Assembly (NCBI RefSeq): GCF_018278905.1
Contig: NZ_CP046600.1
Location: forward strand, 4,960,001 to 5,024,000
Direction: 5' to 3'
Origin: Mycobacterium spongiae
GTDB taxonomy: Bacteria; Actinomycetota; Actinomycetes; Mycobacteriales; Mycobacteriaceae
Length of the DNA: 64,000 nucleotides
Each line of letters opens with the position of its first letter. The first letter of the stretch is position 1. The notes below the pieces were generated by a model. The model was not told the DNA's origin and ran no database searches. It saw only the letters and a program-made list of their open reading frames with translations. Both the position numbers and the translations under genes were made by a program. Of the stretch, positions 28,610-37,266 are shown one piece after another.

Positions 28610-29056
28610 TCAGCTAGCGCGCTCCGGGGCGTCAATCCCCGCCATTTTCAGGATCGCCAAGGCCAGCGGGGTGTCATCGCTCGCTCGTTCCTCGAGGTAG
28701 CGCCGTATCCGCTCGTTGCCGAATAACGCGACCCCGGCTTGGTCCATGTATTGGCGCATCTCCTCGACATCGAGAAGGATCAGCTCGTCCTCTCCGCGCC
28801 AGCTGAAGGCGATCTGCAGTACGCGAGCGGAAAGGCCGAAGTACTCCCCCAGCGCGATCAGTTCCGCGTAGCTGGGGAAATCGTCGGCGTCTTTGCGCCG
28901 GGAGTAGGTGGCCTTCGCCAGGTCGAGAGCGGAAGCGATTTCGGCATCTGGAACGTCGCGATTCAACAGCCACTCCAGGACGCGGCCAAGATCCTTCCCG
29001 GCGCGTGTTCGCCTCGGCATTTCACCGACGCTACCTTTTGGTTCGGAACCAGTCAA
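28610..29056 (-). CDS. small predicted DNA-binding regulator (HTH-type, immunity-repressor-like)
   Basis: Up to 148 residues. The segment DVPDAEIASALDLAKATYSRRKDADDFPSYAELIALGEYF fits a helix-turn-helix of the Cro/CI or immunity-repressor type, followed by an acidic helical region (LDVEEMRQYMDQAG). The start is uncertain: TTG at 29054-29056 with GAGG upstream, or ATG at 29018-29020 (MPRRTRAGKDL). The palindrome TGGTTC-G-GAACCA (29039-29051) falls between the two candidates, which would suit an autoregulator starting at the ATG. The region upstream is unusually AT-rich for this genome. Its targets are unknown. Confidence 0.65.
   Translation of the reverse strand: MTGSEPKGSVGEMPRRTRAGKDLGRVLEWLLNRDVPDAEIASALDLAKATYSRRKDADDFPSYAELIALGEYFGLSARVLQIAFSWRGEDELILLDVEEMRQYMDQAGVALFGNERIRRYLEERASDDTPLALAILKMAGIDAPERAS
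29039..29051. promoter_or_regulatory. 13-bp palindrome at the start of the predicted regulator
   Basis: TGGTTC-G-GAACCA is a perfect inverted repeat with one central base. It lies between the two candidate starts of the small regulator and is a plausible self-operator. Confidence 0.45.
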
Positions 29057-29256
29057 TCAGCCTCAATATCAGATCAAGAGCCCTTTTCCGAACAAGTAGG
29101 ATTATTTTCAATACGACGTTCCATTTTTGAAACTAGTGGATTAGAGTGGGTTCTACTGGCTCACGACAGCACAGGAAGACCACGACAGCGTCGCTTCTTC
29201 GAGCCAGCCTGCACGTCGCGTTACGAGGGGTCGACGTGCTAGCACGACGGTCAGCG

Positions 29257-30126
29257 CTATCCCGCATCGACATGGCGTGCGAGGAATTCGAGGACGGCCT
29301 GCGCGAAGATGTCGTTGCGGTCGCCGGCCACCATGTGCCCGGCACCGCCGACATCGGTGAACTCGACCTGCGGGAAGCGGGCGAGGAATTCATCAGCGGT
29401 CTCCTGGCGGACGAGGTCGCTCATTTGGCCCCGGATGAGAAGCATCGGTACGCGATCGCGCAGGATGGCGGCGACGGCGGCGTTCATCCGATCGGTGTCG
29501 ATGATCTCGATCGGGGGAAAAGCCGCGGTGCCACTGATGAACTGCGGATCCCAATGCCAGTACCACCGATCGCCGCGGCGGCGCAGATTGGTCCGCAGGC
29601 CATCCAGATCAGCCGGTCTGGGTCGATGCGGGTTGTACTCGGCGATCATGTCGGCGACCTCGTCGAGTGAACCGAAGCCCGATTCGATGCGGTCGGCCAT
29701 GAAGGCGTGCACACGGGTCGCTCCCGAGGGGTCCATGTCCGGCACGATGTCCACCAGGACGACGGCGCTGGCGATCTCCGGCGCCAGCTCACCCACGAGC
29801 AGCATCGAGGTGAACCCACCCAAAGAGGCACCCACCAGCACCGGGCGCGCGGGCAGCTGGCGCAGCACTTCCTGGATGTCGCCGGCGAAGCTGACCACGC
29901 GATAGTCGCCGTCGCCTGACCAATCGGATTCACCGTGGCCGCGCAAGTCGACCGTGACGGCTTGCCACCCACGCTCGGCGACAACAGCGGCAGCCCGGCT
30001 CCACGAGCGGCGCGTCTGGCCGCCGCCGTGCAAGAACACCACGGCGCGCGCTCTCGGATCCCCCAACCGGTCGGCGGCGATCCTGACGCCGCCCATCCCG
30101 CGGATCGAGAACGGTTCAGGTGCCAT
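29257..30126 (-). CDS. alpha/beta hydrolase
   Basis: A 289-residue alpha/beta-hydrolase. The oxyanion loop is FLHGGGQTRRSW, the strand-turn VDLRGHGESDWSG follows, the nucleophile elbow is VGASLGGFTSM and the catalytic histidine is in GGAGHMVAGD. Residues about 150-200 form a cap (RPADLDGLRTNLRRRGDRWYWHWDP). It could be an esterase, lactonase or epoxide hydrolase; the Ser nucleophile favours an esterase-type reaction. It lies downstream of the Rv3481c-like gene on the same strand with a 75-base gap, so cotranscription is possible. Confidence 0.9.
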   Translation of the reverse strand: MAPEPFSIRGMGGVRIAADRLGDPRARAVVFLHGGGQTRRSWSRAAAVVAERGWQAVTVDLRGHGESDWSGDGDYRVVSFAGDIQEVLRQLPARPVLVGASLGGFTSMLLVGELAPEIASAVVLVDIVPDMDPSGATRVHAFMADRIESGFGSLDEVADMIAEYNPHRPRPADLDGLRTNLRRRGDRWYWHWDPQFISGTAAFPPIEIIDTDRMNAAVAAILRDRVPMLLIRGQMSDLVRQETADEFLARFPQVEFTDVGGAGHMVAGDRNDIFAQAVLEFLARHVDAG

Positions 30127-30201
30127 GGATATCGAGCGCCGTCACGGGCAGCCAGAGGTCATCACAAGATCCTAGGGCGCGTGCTGATCAGCCGTTGCTG
30201 G

Positions 30202-30897
30202 CTACAGCGCGTGAATGCCGTTGTAGAGAACCAACAGACCAATCACCGCCAACACGGCCGCGGACATCCCGGCATGGTTTTTCTCCATCCACACTTTGAG
30301 CCGTTCCAGCGCAGCGTCGAGTCGGTGACCGGCAGCCACATAGCCGAGTATCGGGATCGCGACCGTGGACGCCGCCAATGCGACGTAGAAGGCCACCGAG
30401 AACCACGCACCCGCAACGCCGCGCCCGCTGCTTCCGATGGCGAATCCGGCCGCCCCGGAGATGATCAATACCTCGGGTCTTACCACCACGAGCGCGGCGC
30501 CTACCACCGCAGCGCGCACCGGTGTGAACTTGGCGAAGGTACGCATCCAGGCTGGCGTCTCGGTCTCGCGATGCCGGGTCAGCCAGCGGAAGATGCCGAA
30601 AGCGATCAACGCCGACCCGAGGACCACGCGGAGCCAGGATGCCCATGCGGGCGGCGTCCTGTGCAAGCCGCCAAAGGCGCCGGATGCAACGACAGCCGAC
30701 GCGGTCACCGCGGCAAGGCCCAGCAGCCAGCCGCCCAGAAAGGCGAGGCTGGCCGGGCGGGGTCGCGGTGCGTGCAGGACCAGCACCGCCGGGATGACGG
30801 TCAGCGGCGACAGCGCGACGACCAGAGCCAGCGGTACCAGCCCGGTCAGAATGGAGACCCAACTACCTGTCACGGGCAGCAATCTTCGCATTGACAC
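30202..30897 (-). CDS. GAP-family integral membrane protein (Rv3481c-like)
   Basis: About 231 residues with six hydrophobic segments: SILTGLVPLALVVALSPLTV, PASLAFLGGWLLGLAAVTAS, WLRVVLGSALIAFGIF, AAVVGAALVVVRPEVLIISG, AGAWFSVAFYVALAASTVAI and AGMSAAVLAVIGLLVLYNGI. This is the topology of the mycobacterial GAP/Sap proteins implicated in glycopeptidolipid transport to the surface. The start is GTG 30897 or ATG 30891. It has a homologue of about the same length, Rv3481c, immediately before the Rv3482c/Rv3483c homologues in H37Rv. Here a P-type ATPase lies in between. Confidence 0.8.
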   Translation of the reverse strand: MSMRRLLPVTGSWVSILTGLVPLALVVALSPLTVIPAVLVLHAPRPRPASLAFLGGWLLGLAAVTASAVVASGAFGGLHRTPPAWASWLRVVLGSALIAFGIFRWLTRHRETETPAWMRTFAKFTPVRAAVVGAALVVVRPEVLIISGAAGFAIGSSGRGVAGAWFSVAFYVALAASTVAIPILGYVAAGHRLDAALERLKVWMEKNHAGMSAAVLAVIGLLVLYNGIHAL

Positions 30898-31181
30898 CTA
30901 CCCACGGACCACCGCGCACCGCCTCGGCGGCTGATCGCCGGACACCTCGATTGCCGACGCATCCAGGAATCCGGCGTGCAATGATCCGCCATGACGACCT
31001 GGCCGCCATTGCGCGGTGCACGAATGAGGACGCCAGCTTCAGCCCACCTCTGACCTTTAGCCAACTCGAGCCAGCTCGCGCGAACCTACGGTCGTGCCGG
31101 CGCGGTGCTTCCGGGCAGCGCGCCCATGGAGCCGCATACACTGCCAGCAGCAATGCCGCCGTCGGAAACCGGGTTCGCAAT

Positions 31182-31541
31182 TTGACGAAAACCCCAGTCG
31201 CGATCTGGATCGCCGTTGCGCTGGTGATCGGCGCCCTGGCGATGCCGATCAAGCAAAGGTGCGGCGCTCCTGGCCGCTCGTGCGCCACCGCAGTGGATGC
31301 GCGTGGCAACGCGCACTATTTCTACGAGGTCGAACCCCTCGGCATTTTCCTGCTTGAACACCTGCTGGGCTTCGACCTTGGTGTGTATTACACCTCGGGC
31401 GTAGAAATCGTGACCCCCGATGATCACCGCGCCCCCAGCGGCTCGCCGGCCAGCCATGCTAGGACGCAGCAGGCGCACGCCGCAGTTTCGAACCACTGCC
31501 CAGCAGACGGTAGGTCACTAGCTTCACCTGGTCCTCGATGA
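31182..31541 (+). CDS. small single-pass membrane protein, conserved-looking
   Basis: From TTG 31182 the frame encodes about 119 residues. A membrane helix (TPVAIWIAVALVIGALAMP) is followed by a short exported or cytosolic domain with two cysteines (KQRCGAPGRSCATAVD) and HYFYEVEPLGIFLLEHLLG. Codon usage is mycobacterial in this part. The N-terminal start is uncertain; the frame is open much further upstream but that part is not protein-like. The last about 28 codons overlap the 3' end of the P-type ATPase on the other strand and may be incidental. A TACACT -10-like element is at 31137-31142. Function unknown. Confidence 0.5.
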   Translation: MTKTPVAIWIAVALVIGALAMPIKQRCGAPGRSCATAVDARGNAHYFYEVEPLGIFLLEHLLGFDLGVYYTSGVEIVTPDDHRAPSGSPASHARTQQAHAAVSNHCPADGRSLASPGPR

Positions 31542-33888
31542 GGAACCAGAACAGGGCATAGCACCAGACGATGGCGGCCCAACCCCAGCCGAGGGGCGTC
31601 ATCAGGAGCCCATAGACGGCGATCAAGGTTGCGATGACCTGGGTCCCGATGACCGCGAGCAACAGCACCCGTGCGGGTGCCGGGGATGACCACATGGCGC
31701 CGCGCGTGCGAGTGACAAACACGGTCAGATGTCCGGAGACGGAAAGCTTGAGGTAGATCAGGGTCCGGATCAGGTCGCGGTCCAGGCCGAACATCCGGTC
31801 GGCGACCACGAACAGCAGGAAGGTCTCCGCAACACCCATCACACCCAACACCGTGGCCACGGTGAGAACGCTGCGCATGTCCCAGGCAGCAGGCTGTGCA
31901 GAACCACGGACTCGGTCGTATGCGATCGCCAGGATCGCGCCGTCGTTCAACAACGCCAGCAGCACCACCATGACTGCCGTGACGGGAAAAAAGTTCATGA
32001 TCACGATCGCCAGAGTGATCAGCAACAACACCCGGATGGTTTCGGCGATGCGATAGGTCGCGTAGCTGGTCATCCGGGCGAAAATTTCGCGGGCCTGGCG
32101 GATCGCCGCCACGATCACCGACAAACCGGGAGCCAGTAGCACCACGTCGGCCGCCGCGCGTGCGGCGTCGGTGGCCCCGGCCACCGCAATCCCAGCATCG
32201 GCCTGTTTGAGCGCGGGAGCGTCGTTCACGCCGTCGCCGGTCATCCCGACGATGTGCCCCCGGGCCTGCAGCGTTCGCACGATCCGGTACTTGTGCTCGG
32301 GAAACACCTGGGCGAAGCCATCGGTGGCCTCCACCCGAGTGACCACTTCGCCGTCGGTGTCGGCCGCGTCCAACATGGCGGCATCGAGAATCTCCCCTCC
32401 CAACCCGACCCGGTGCGCGATCTCCCGCCCGATCGCGACTTGGTCCCCGGTCACCATCTTGACCTCAACCCCGAGTTCACGGGCGGCGGCGATCGTTTGC
32501 GCCGAGTCTTCACGCGGCGGGTCGGCCAAACCCAACACACCGACCACCCGCCAGGCCCCGTCATCGTCGGTGCGGGCAACACCAAGAGATCGGTACCCAT
32601 GGCCGGCGAACCGATCCACCACACCGGCGACCTGGCCTGCGGCGCTGTCGCGCTCACACAGCGCGGCGATGACCTGCGGCGCGCCCTTGCATACCCGAAA
32701 CCGTCGCCCGGCGGCATCGCGCACGAGGGCTTCGGCCCGTTTGCTTACCGGGTCGAACGGGGTGAACTGCTCGACGCTGCCATCGGGCGAGGCGGCCGCG
32801 GCCGCGAGCACCGCCGCGTCGATGGGGTCATTGTCCTCGGCGCGCGAGGCCAGCGCGGCCACCTGCAACAGGTCCTGGTCGGAGAAACCGTCGGCCGTCC
32901 ACCGGTCGGCCACGGCGAGACGATTCTGGGTGAGCGTGCCAGTCTTGTCCGAGCACAGTAGATCCATTCCGCCTAGTTCCTCGACGGCGGGCAGGTGGCT
33001 CACCACAGCTTGCTGACGCGCGAGCTTGCGGGCACCGACCGCCATCGTGACCGACAAGACCGCGGGCAGCGCCACCGGAACCGAGGCGATCGTGACGACT
33101 AAGGCAAACTCCAACGTCTGCAGCACCGGATTACCGCGCAGCAGCGACACCCCCACCGTCAGCGCCACCAACGCCACCGCCATGACGATCAGATAGTTGC
33201 CAATGCGCAGCACCGCACGCTGAAAATGGCTCGCCGCTCCCGCCGTCTCCACCAACGCTGCGGTCCGGCCGAAGTAGGAGGATGCCCCGGTCGCGAAGAC
33301 CACCGCGTCGGCCTCACCGCGCTCGAGCGCCGACCCCGAATACAGCACTTCCCCACGCCCACGGGCAACTGCCAGCGATTCGCCGGTCATCGCCGATTGG
33401 TCCACCTTCACGGTTACGTCGTCCAGGATCCGCAGATCCGCAGGCACGACGTCACCCAGCCGCACTCGCACCACGTCGCCCGGCACAAGCTCCCGGGCCG
33501 CAACCGTTACCCACACACCGTCACGATGCACCCGCGTCGATGAGCCCAATCGCTGTTTGAGTGCCGCGATCGCGCCAGCGGCCTGATGCTCCTCGGTGAA
33601 CGCCACCAAACCATTCATCACCAACAACACCGCGATGATCGCGCTGTCCGCCCAGTGCCGGGTAACGATCGACAACACCAGCGCGGCCTCGATCATCCAG
33701 GGAATCGGCGCCCAGAAGTAACCCAGAAACGTCAGCACCGGGCTTCGTCGCTTCTCGGCGATCTCGTTGGGTCCATAGCGCCGAAGTCGCGAGTGCGCCT
33801 GCTCCGACGTCAGCCCTTGCACCGAACTTTCCAATTCGGTCAACGCCTGCTCCAACGGGAGGGACGCGACGTCAGAACCCGTCTGCAT
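31459..33888 (-). CDS. P-type cation ATPase, plasma-membrane H+-ATPase-like (P3A)
   Basis: An 809-residue ion pump. It has SAMTGESL (actuator), the membrane motif IASVPVALPAVLSV, the phosphorylation site CSDKTGTLTQNRLAV, and MTGDGVNDAPALKQADAG. The short length, the PVALP motif and the N-terminal ...YGPNEIAEKRRSPVLTFLGYFWAPIPWMIE match P3A proton ATPases rather than heavy-metal pumps, which would have CPx motifs. The ATG at 33886-33888 overlaps the stop of the upstream gene in TGATG, showing translational coupling. The ion is probably H+. In H37Rv I recall no such gene between Rv3481c and Rv3482c, so this is probably an insertion. Confidence 0.92.
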   Translation of the reverse strand: MQTGSDVASLPLEQALTELESSVQGLTSEQAHSRLRRYGPNEIAEKRRSPVLTFLGYFWAPIPWMIEAALVLSIVTRHWADSAIIAVLLVMNGLVAFTEEHQAAGAIAALKQRLGSSTRVHRDGVWVTVAARELVPGDVVRVRLGDVVPADLRILDDVTVKVDQSAMTGESLAVARGRGEVLYSGSALERGEADAVVFATGASSYFGRTAALVETAGAASHFQRAVLRIGNYLIVMAVALVALTVGVSLLRGNPVLQTLEFALVVTIASVPVALPAVLSVTMAVGARKLARQQAVVSHLPAVEELGGMDLLCSDKTGTLTQNRLAVADRWTADGFSDQDLLQVAALASRAEDNDPIDAAVLAAAAASPDGSVEQFTPFDPVSKRAEALVRDAAGRRFRVCKGAPQVIAALCERDSAAGQVAGVVDRFAGHGYRSLGVARTDDDGAWRVVGVLGLADPPREDSAQTIAAARELGVEVKMVTGDQVAIGREIAHRVGLGGEILDAAMLDAADTDGEVVTRVEATDGFAQVFPEHKYRIVRTLQARGHIVGMTGDGVNDAPALKQADAGIAVAGATDAARAAADVVLLAPGLSVIVAAIRQAREIFARMTSYATYRIAETIRVLLLITLAIVIMNFFPVTAVMVVLLALLNDGAILAIAYDRVRGSAQPAAWDMRSVLTVATVLGVMGVAETFLLFVVADRMFGLDRDLIRTLIYLKLSVSGHLTVFVTRTRGAMWSSPAPARVLLLAVIGTQVIATLIAVYGLLMTPLGWGWAAIVWCYALFWFLIEDQVKLVTYRLLGSGSKLRRAPAAS

Positions 33889-34646
33889 CAGCCCGGCCGC
33901 TGGCCCCGACACACCTGCGACGCGAACTCCACGGTGACCGTCGACGGCGTGCTGAACTCCGCGCCGAGCGTCAGCTCGGGGACCACAAGCTGGTGACCGA
34001 CCCCTAGTCGCCCGAGATCGAGGTTGATCTCTACCGTCTGCGGAGTAGTCCGGCGGGCGTTGGTGTCCAGGTCCGCCCGCATGTTCAGCTCAGCGTCTTC
34101 GTCATCGGAGAGCTTTCTGATGGCGAGGTCAACGGCATCCTCTTCCGGGCCTACCTCGACGAAGTCCTCGCCATTGTTGGCGATGGTGAACGTCAGGACA
34201 TAGCCGGCGAAGCCCGATGCGAGCGAACCCGACGGCGGCGGGGGCAGCGGCTCGGCGAATCTCACCACCAGCTGCAGAACACCTGATCGCGGATGCCCGA
34301 CCTGCACCGAGGCGATGGTGATACTCGGGGGCGGCGTCGACCCGGCCTGCAACTGACAGTCGAGTCGCTTCGGCAACTGCGACCAGACACTTTCCGGCGG
34401 CCGGACCCACACGTAGATCGCGAACCCAACCAGTGCCAGCACCACCACGATGGGCAATGCCAACCGCAGAACCGCCGGCATCCGAAGCCAGAAGCGCCCG
34501 ACACCGCCCGCGAGGGCTGCCAGCGGCGACGGGGGTGCCGACGGGTCAGACCGACGGTGTTCCGTCCAGTGTTCGCCGTCCCAATATCGTTGTCCCCCCG
34601 AACCGCCAGGATCGGAATACCAACCTGCCGGCGGCGAAGTCGCCAC
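33888..34646 (-). CDS. DUF2510 membrane protein (Rv3482c-like)
   Basis: About 252 residues. The N-terminal AGWYSDPGGSGGQRYWDGEHWTEH is a DUF2510 motif. A membrane helix follows (LRLALPIVVVLALVGFAIYVW), then an outside domain of mostly beta strands (SITIASVQVGHPRSGVLQLVV, VEINLDLGRLGVGHQLVVPEL). The GTG at 34644-34646 has GGAAGGGAG at ideal spacing and is preferred to an upstream ATG at 34682. The stop overlaps the ATPase start (TGATG). Function unknown; coupling suggests that it may assist or sense for the ATPase in this species. Confidence 0.82.
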   Translation of the reverse strand: MATSPPAGWYSDPGGSGGQRYWDGEHWTEHRRSDPSAPPSPLAALAGGVGRFWLRMPAVLRLALPIVVVLALVGFAIYVWVRPPESVWSQLPKRLDCQLQAGSTPPPSITIASVQVGHPRSGVLQLVVRFAEPLPPPPSGSLASGFAGYVLTFTIANNGEDFVEVGPEEDAVDLAIRKLSDDEDAELNMRADLDTNARRTTPQTVEINLDLGRLGVGHQLVVPELTLGAEFSTPSTVTVEFASQVCRGQRPG

Positions 34647-34710
34647 GTGGTGCTCCCTTCCAGGGTCAGTGAGGGTCAGCAAAGACCAGTACGGTGCCGG
34701 TACCGGGAGA

Positions 34711-35382
34711 CTAGGGCGGAGATTCGCGCAGCTCCGGCAGCGGATCGAGCGTCCGCACGTGGTCCCCGCGCCATTGAAAACCCACGATCGTCAAGGTCCC
34801 GTCTTCGCATGTGTCACAACTCTGAAGAGTCCGATAGGTGAGGACCACAATGTCGTCGGTGGACGCGGGGCCGACCAAATCCGTGAATGGATAGGCCGCC
34901 GGTGTCGCGGTTCCGACGAACTCGCCGCGATGAAACATCAACGCCTGGTCGGGCGAGCTGTTGGTGGCGCCTTGCACGGTCACCAGCACCGCCGACAAGT
35001 CCGCGCACGGATCGTAATTGCTCTGCTCCGGCGTACCACTCCACGGCCGACCGGTCGTGGGATCGGGGGGAAGCTGGCCGAGCGCACTTCTCACCGCCGT
35101 CGCTTCGTCCGGCCCACAGGGGCCGGCGCGATCGTCCGCGCCGGCCGACGAGCTGCTCGGCGGGACGATGGTCATCGTTGGCGCCGGGGTCGGGTTCGCG
35201 GTTAGTTGCTTGCGATGCATACCGGCGAACGCCACGATCACGGCACCGATACCGACGATGACCACCACCGCGGCCAGCCACACCCCACGCCGAGAACCGC
35301 GTTCCGCCGGCGCAGTGGTATCCACATCATCGGTCGGCTCGTAGGCCGGCGGAGGCCACTTCGGGTTGATCTCGCGAGCCAC
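34711..35382 (-). CDS. membrane-anchored LppP/LprE-like domain protein (Rv3483c-like)
   Basis: A 223-residue protein starting at GTG with GGGAGG upstream. A Pro-rich cytosolic start (PKWPPPAYEPTDDV) is followed by a helix (GVWLAAVVVIVGIGAVIVAF), a Thr/Pro/Ser linker and a domain with NYDPCADLSAVLVTV, SSPDQALMFHRGEFVG, TATPAAYPF and QSCDTCEDGTLT. These are features I associate with LppP/LprE-type envelope proteins; the cysteines may form disulfides. Here the domain is anchored by a helix, not a lipid. It sits next to the Rv3482c-like gene and divergent from the LCP ligase gene, as in H37Rv. Confidence 0.82.
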   Translation of the reverse strand: MAREINPKWPPPAYEPTDDVDTTAPAERGSRRGVWLAAVVVIVGIGAVIVAFAGMHRKQLTANPTPAPTMTIVPPSSSSAGADDRAGPCGPDEATAVRSALGQLPPDPTTGRPWSGTPEQSNYDPCADLSAVLVTVQGATNSSPDQALMFHRGEFVGTATPAAYPFTDLVGPASTDDIVVLTYRTLQSCDTCEDGTLTIVGFQWRGDHVRTLDPLPELRESPP

Positions 35383-35666
35383 TAGCCCTCCCTGTACCTT
35401 CCGGTACGCTCCCGATAGCTCCCCAGTGCTTTCGAGCTTGGAATTCTAGCCAGAAACGTGCTGGTAGCGGAAATTGGGCCGGCTCGCCGGACCCGGCCCA
35501 TCCACCGGCCCATCCACGGTGCTCGCGGGGTGAGTCTGGCCACATCCGACCCCCTGATCTGGGCCTTAGTAGCAAGCTCACGCATACTAGACGGCATGAG
35601 TCGAGCGACATCACCGCACACCGCTGGCAGCGCGCCAGTCGGTCCGCTGGTGATTGGTCGACGCTC

Positions 35667-37232
35667 GTGATGGCAGGTAACGGCGGAACTTCGCGCGTAG
35701 CCTCCGGGGGAAGTCGCCACCGCCATCGTGCTGTTCGCCAACCGTCGCGGATCCGCCGGCAGCTGGTCCGCAGCTTCATGACGCTGGTATCGGCCGTGGC
35801 CCTGGTGATGACCGGAGCAGGATATTGGGTAGCGCACGGCACCCTCGGCGGCATCACGATTTCGCAGGCGCTGAGCGCCGACGACCCGCGCTCCAGCGAC
35901 GACAGTATGAACATCTTGTTGATCGGGCTGGACTCCCGCAAAGATCAGCAGGGCAACGACCTGCCGTGGTCGATCTTGAGGCAGCTGCACGCCGGCACCT
36001 CCGACGATGGCGGCTACAACACGAACACGCTGATACTTGTGCACATCGGGACCGACGGTAAGGTCGTCGCCTTTTCGATTCCCCGCGATGACTGGGTGCC
36101 TTTCACCGGCGTTCCGGGCTACACCCACATCAAGATCAAAGAGGCGTACGGGCTCACCAAGCAATACGTCGCCGAGAAGCTCGCCGAGCGGGGCGTGAGC
36201 TCTCAGAGCGAGCTCGAGACCCGAGGCCGCGAAGCCGGCCGCGCGGCAACCTTGCGTGCCGTACGCAACCTGACCGGTGTCCCGATCGACTACTTCGCCG
36301 AGATCAATCTGGCGGGTTTCTACGATCTGGCCCAGGCACTGGGCGGCGTCGAGGTGTGCCTGAACCATTCCGTCTACGACTCCTACTCCGGAGCCAACTT
36401 CGCTGCCGGGCGCCAACGGCTGGACGCCTCCGAGGCGCTGGCCTTTGTCCGGCAACGTCACGGCCTGGAGAACGGGGACTTGGATCGCACCCACCGCCAG
36501 CAGGCGTTTCTTTCGTCGGTCATGCGGGAACTTCAAGACTCGGGCACGTTCACCAATTTGGACAGGCTCGACAGCCTGATGGCAGTGGCGCGCAAAGACG
36601 TAGTGCTGTCGGCCGGATGGGACGAGGACCTGCTCCGCCGCATGGGCGATCTCGCCGGCGACAACGTCGAGTTCCGGACGCTGCCCGTGGTGCGCTACGA
36701 CAACATCGACGGCCAGGACGTCAACATCGTCGATCCGAGCGCGATCAAGGATGAGGTCGCGGCGGCGATCGGCACCGCCGCCACCACAACGACGGCGACC
36801 CAGCCCGATCCATCCACCGTCGTCGACGTGGTTAATGCCGGCAGCATCGATGGACTGGCGAGTCAGGTGTCTCGCGACCTCAGCAAGCGCGGCTACACCT
36901 CCGGCCAAGTTCGCGACCGCAACTCCGGCGAGCCGTGGGCGAGCACCATCCAGTACGGCGCGGGCGCCCAGACCGACGCACAGAATCTCTCCTCCCTATT
37001 GAGCATCGACGCTGCCGACGAGCCGGACCCCGACATCGAGCCCGGACACGTCCGAGTAACAGTGGACACCTACGTCTCGATGTTCGCAGCGGATGACAGC
37101 ACCACCAGCTCAACGACGACCACGACGTCCAGCAGCTCCGACATGTACTACAACGGCTACACCACCACCACCTTCCCGACGCCCGATCAGGGCAAGCCCA
37201 TCGATGGCGGCGGCGTACCCTGCGTCAACTAG
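35667..37232 (+). CDS. cpsA: LytR-CpsA-Psr (LCP) family cell-wall ligase, CpsA-like (Rv3484-like)
   Basis: LCP proteins transfer glycans such as arabinogalactan onto peptidoglycan at the outer side of the membrane. The 521 residues include a basic cytosolic start, one helix (FMTLVSAVALVMTGAGYWVA), the LCP domain from about residue 80 (SMNILLIGLDSR, NTDTLI-like NTNTLILVHI, FSIPRDDWV, KIKEAYGL, ASEALAFVRQRHGLENGDLDR with the conserved Asp/Arg) and a C-terminal LytR_C domain (VVDVVNAGSIDGLASQVS). It ends in a Ser/Thr-rich tail. The start is GTG 35667 or ATG 35670. It corresponds in order and length to Rv3484. Confidence 0.92.
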   Translation: MMAGNGGTSRVASGGSRHRHRAVRQPSRIRRQLVRSFMTLVSAVALVMTGAGYWVAHGTLGGITISQALSADDPRSSDDSMNILLIGLDSRKDQQGNDLPWSILRQLHAGTSDDGGYNTNTLILVHIGTDGKVVAFSIPRDDWVPFTGVPGYTHIKIKEAYGLTKQYVAEKLAERGVSSQSELETRGREAGRAATLRAVRNLTGVPIDYFAEINLAGFYDLAQALGGVEVCLNHSVYDSYSGANFAAGRQRLDASEALAFVRQRHGLENGDLDRTHRQQAFLSSVMRELQDSGTFTNLDRLDSLMAVARKDVVLSAGWDEDLLRRMGDLAGDNVEFRTLPVVRYDNIDGQDVNIVDPSAIKDEVAAAIGTAATTTTATQPDPSTVVDVVNAGSIDGLASQVSRDLSKRGYTSGQVRDRNSGEPWASTIQYGAGAQTDAQNLSSLLSIDAADEPDPDIEPGHVRVTVDTYVSMFAADDSTTSSTTTTTSSSSDMYYNGYTTTTFPTPDQGKPIDGGGVPCVN

Positions 37233-37266
37233 ACCTTTCGACACCTTTCGACGAGGTCAGCGTCTC

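Noticed and set aside
20057..29256. Possible integrative element after tRNA-Thr
   Set aside because: Position and accessory genes fit, but no integrase, no direct repeat of the tRNA end and no phage or transfer gene is visible.
35382..36908. 508-codon open frame on the minus strand opposite cpsA
   Set aside because: It is a shadow of the LCP gene, whose domains are clear on the plus strand; the minus frame has no recognisable domain or ribosome site.
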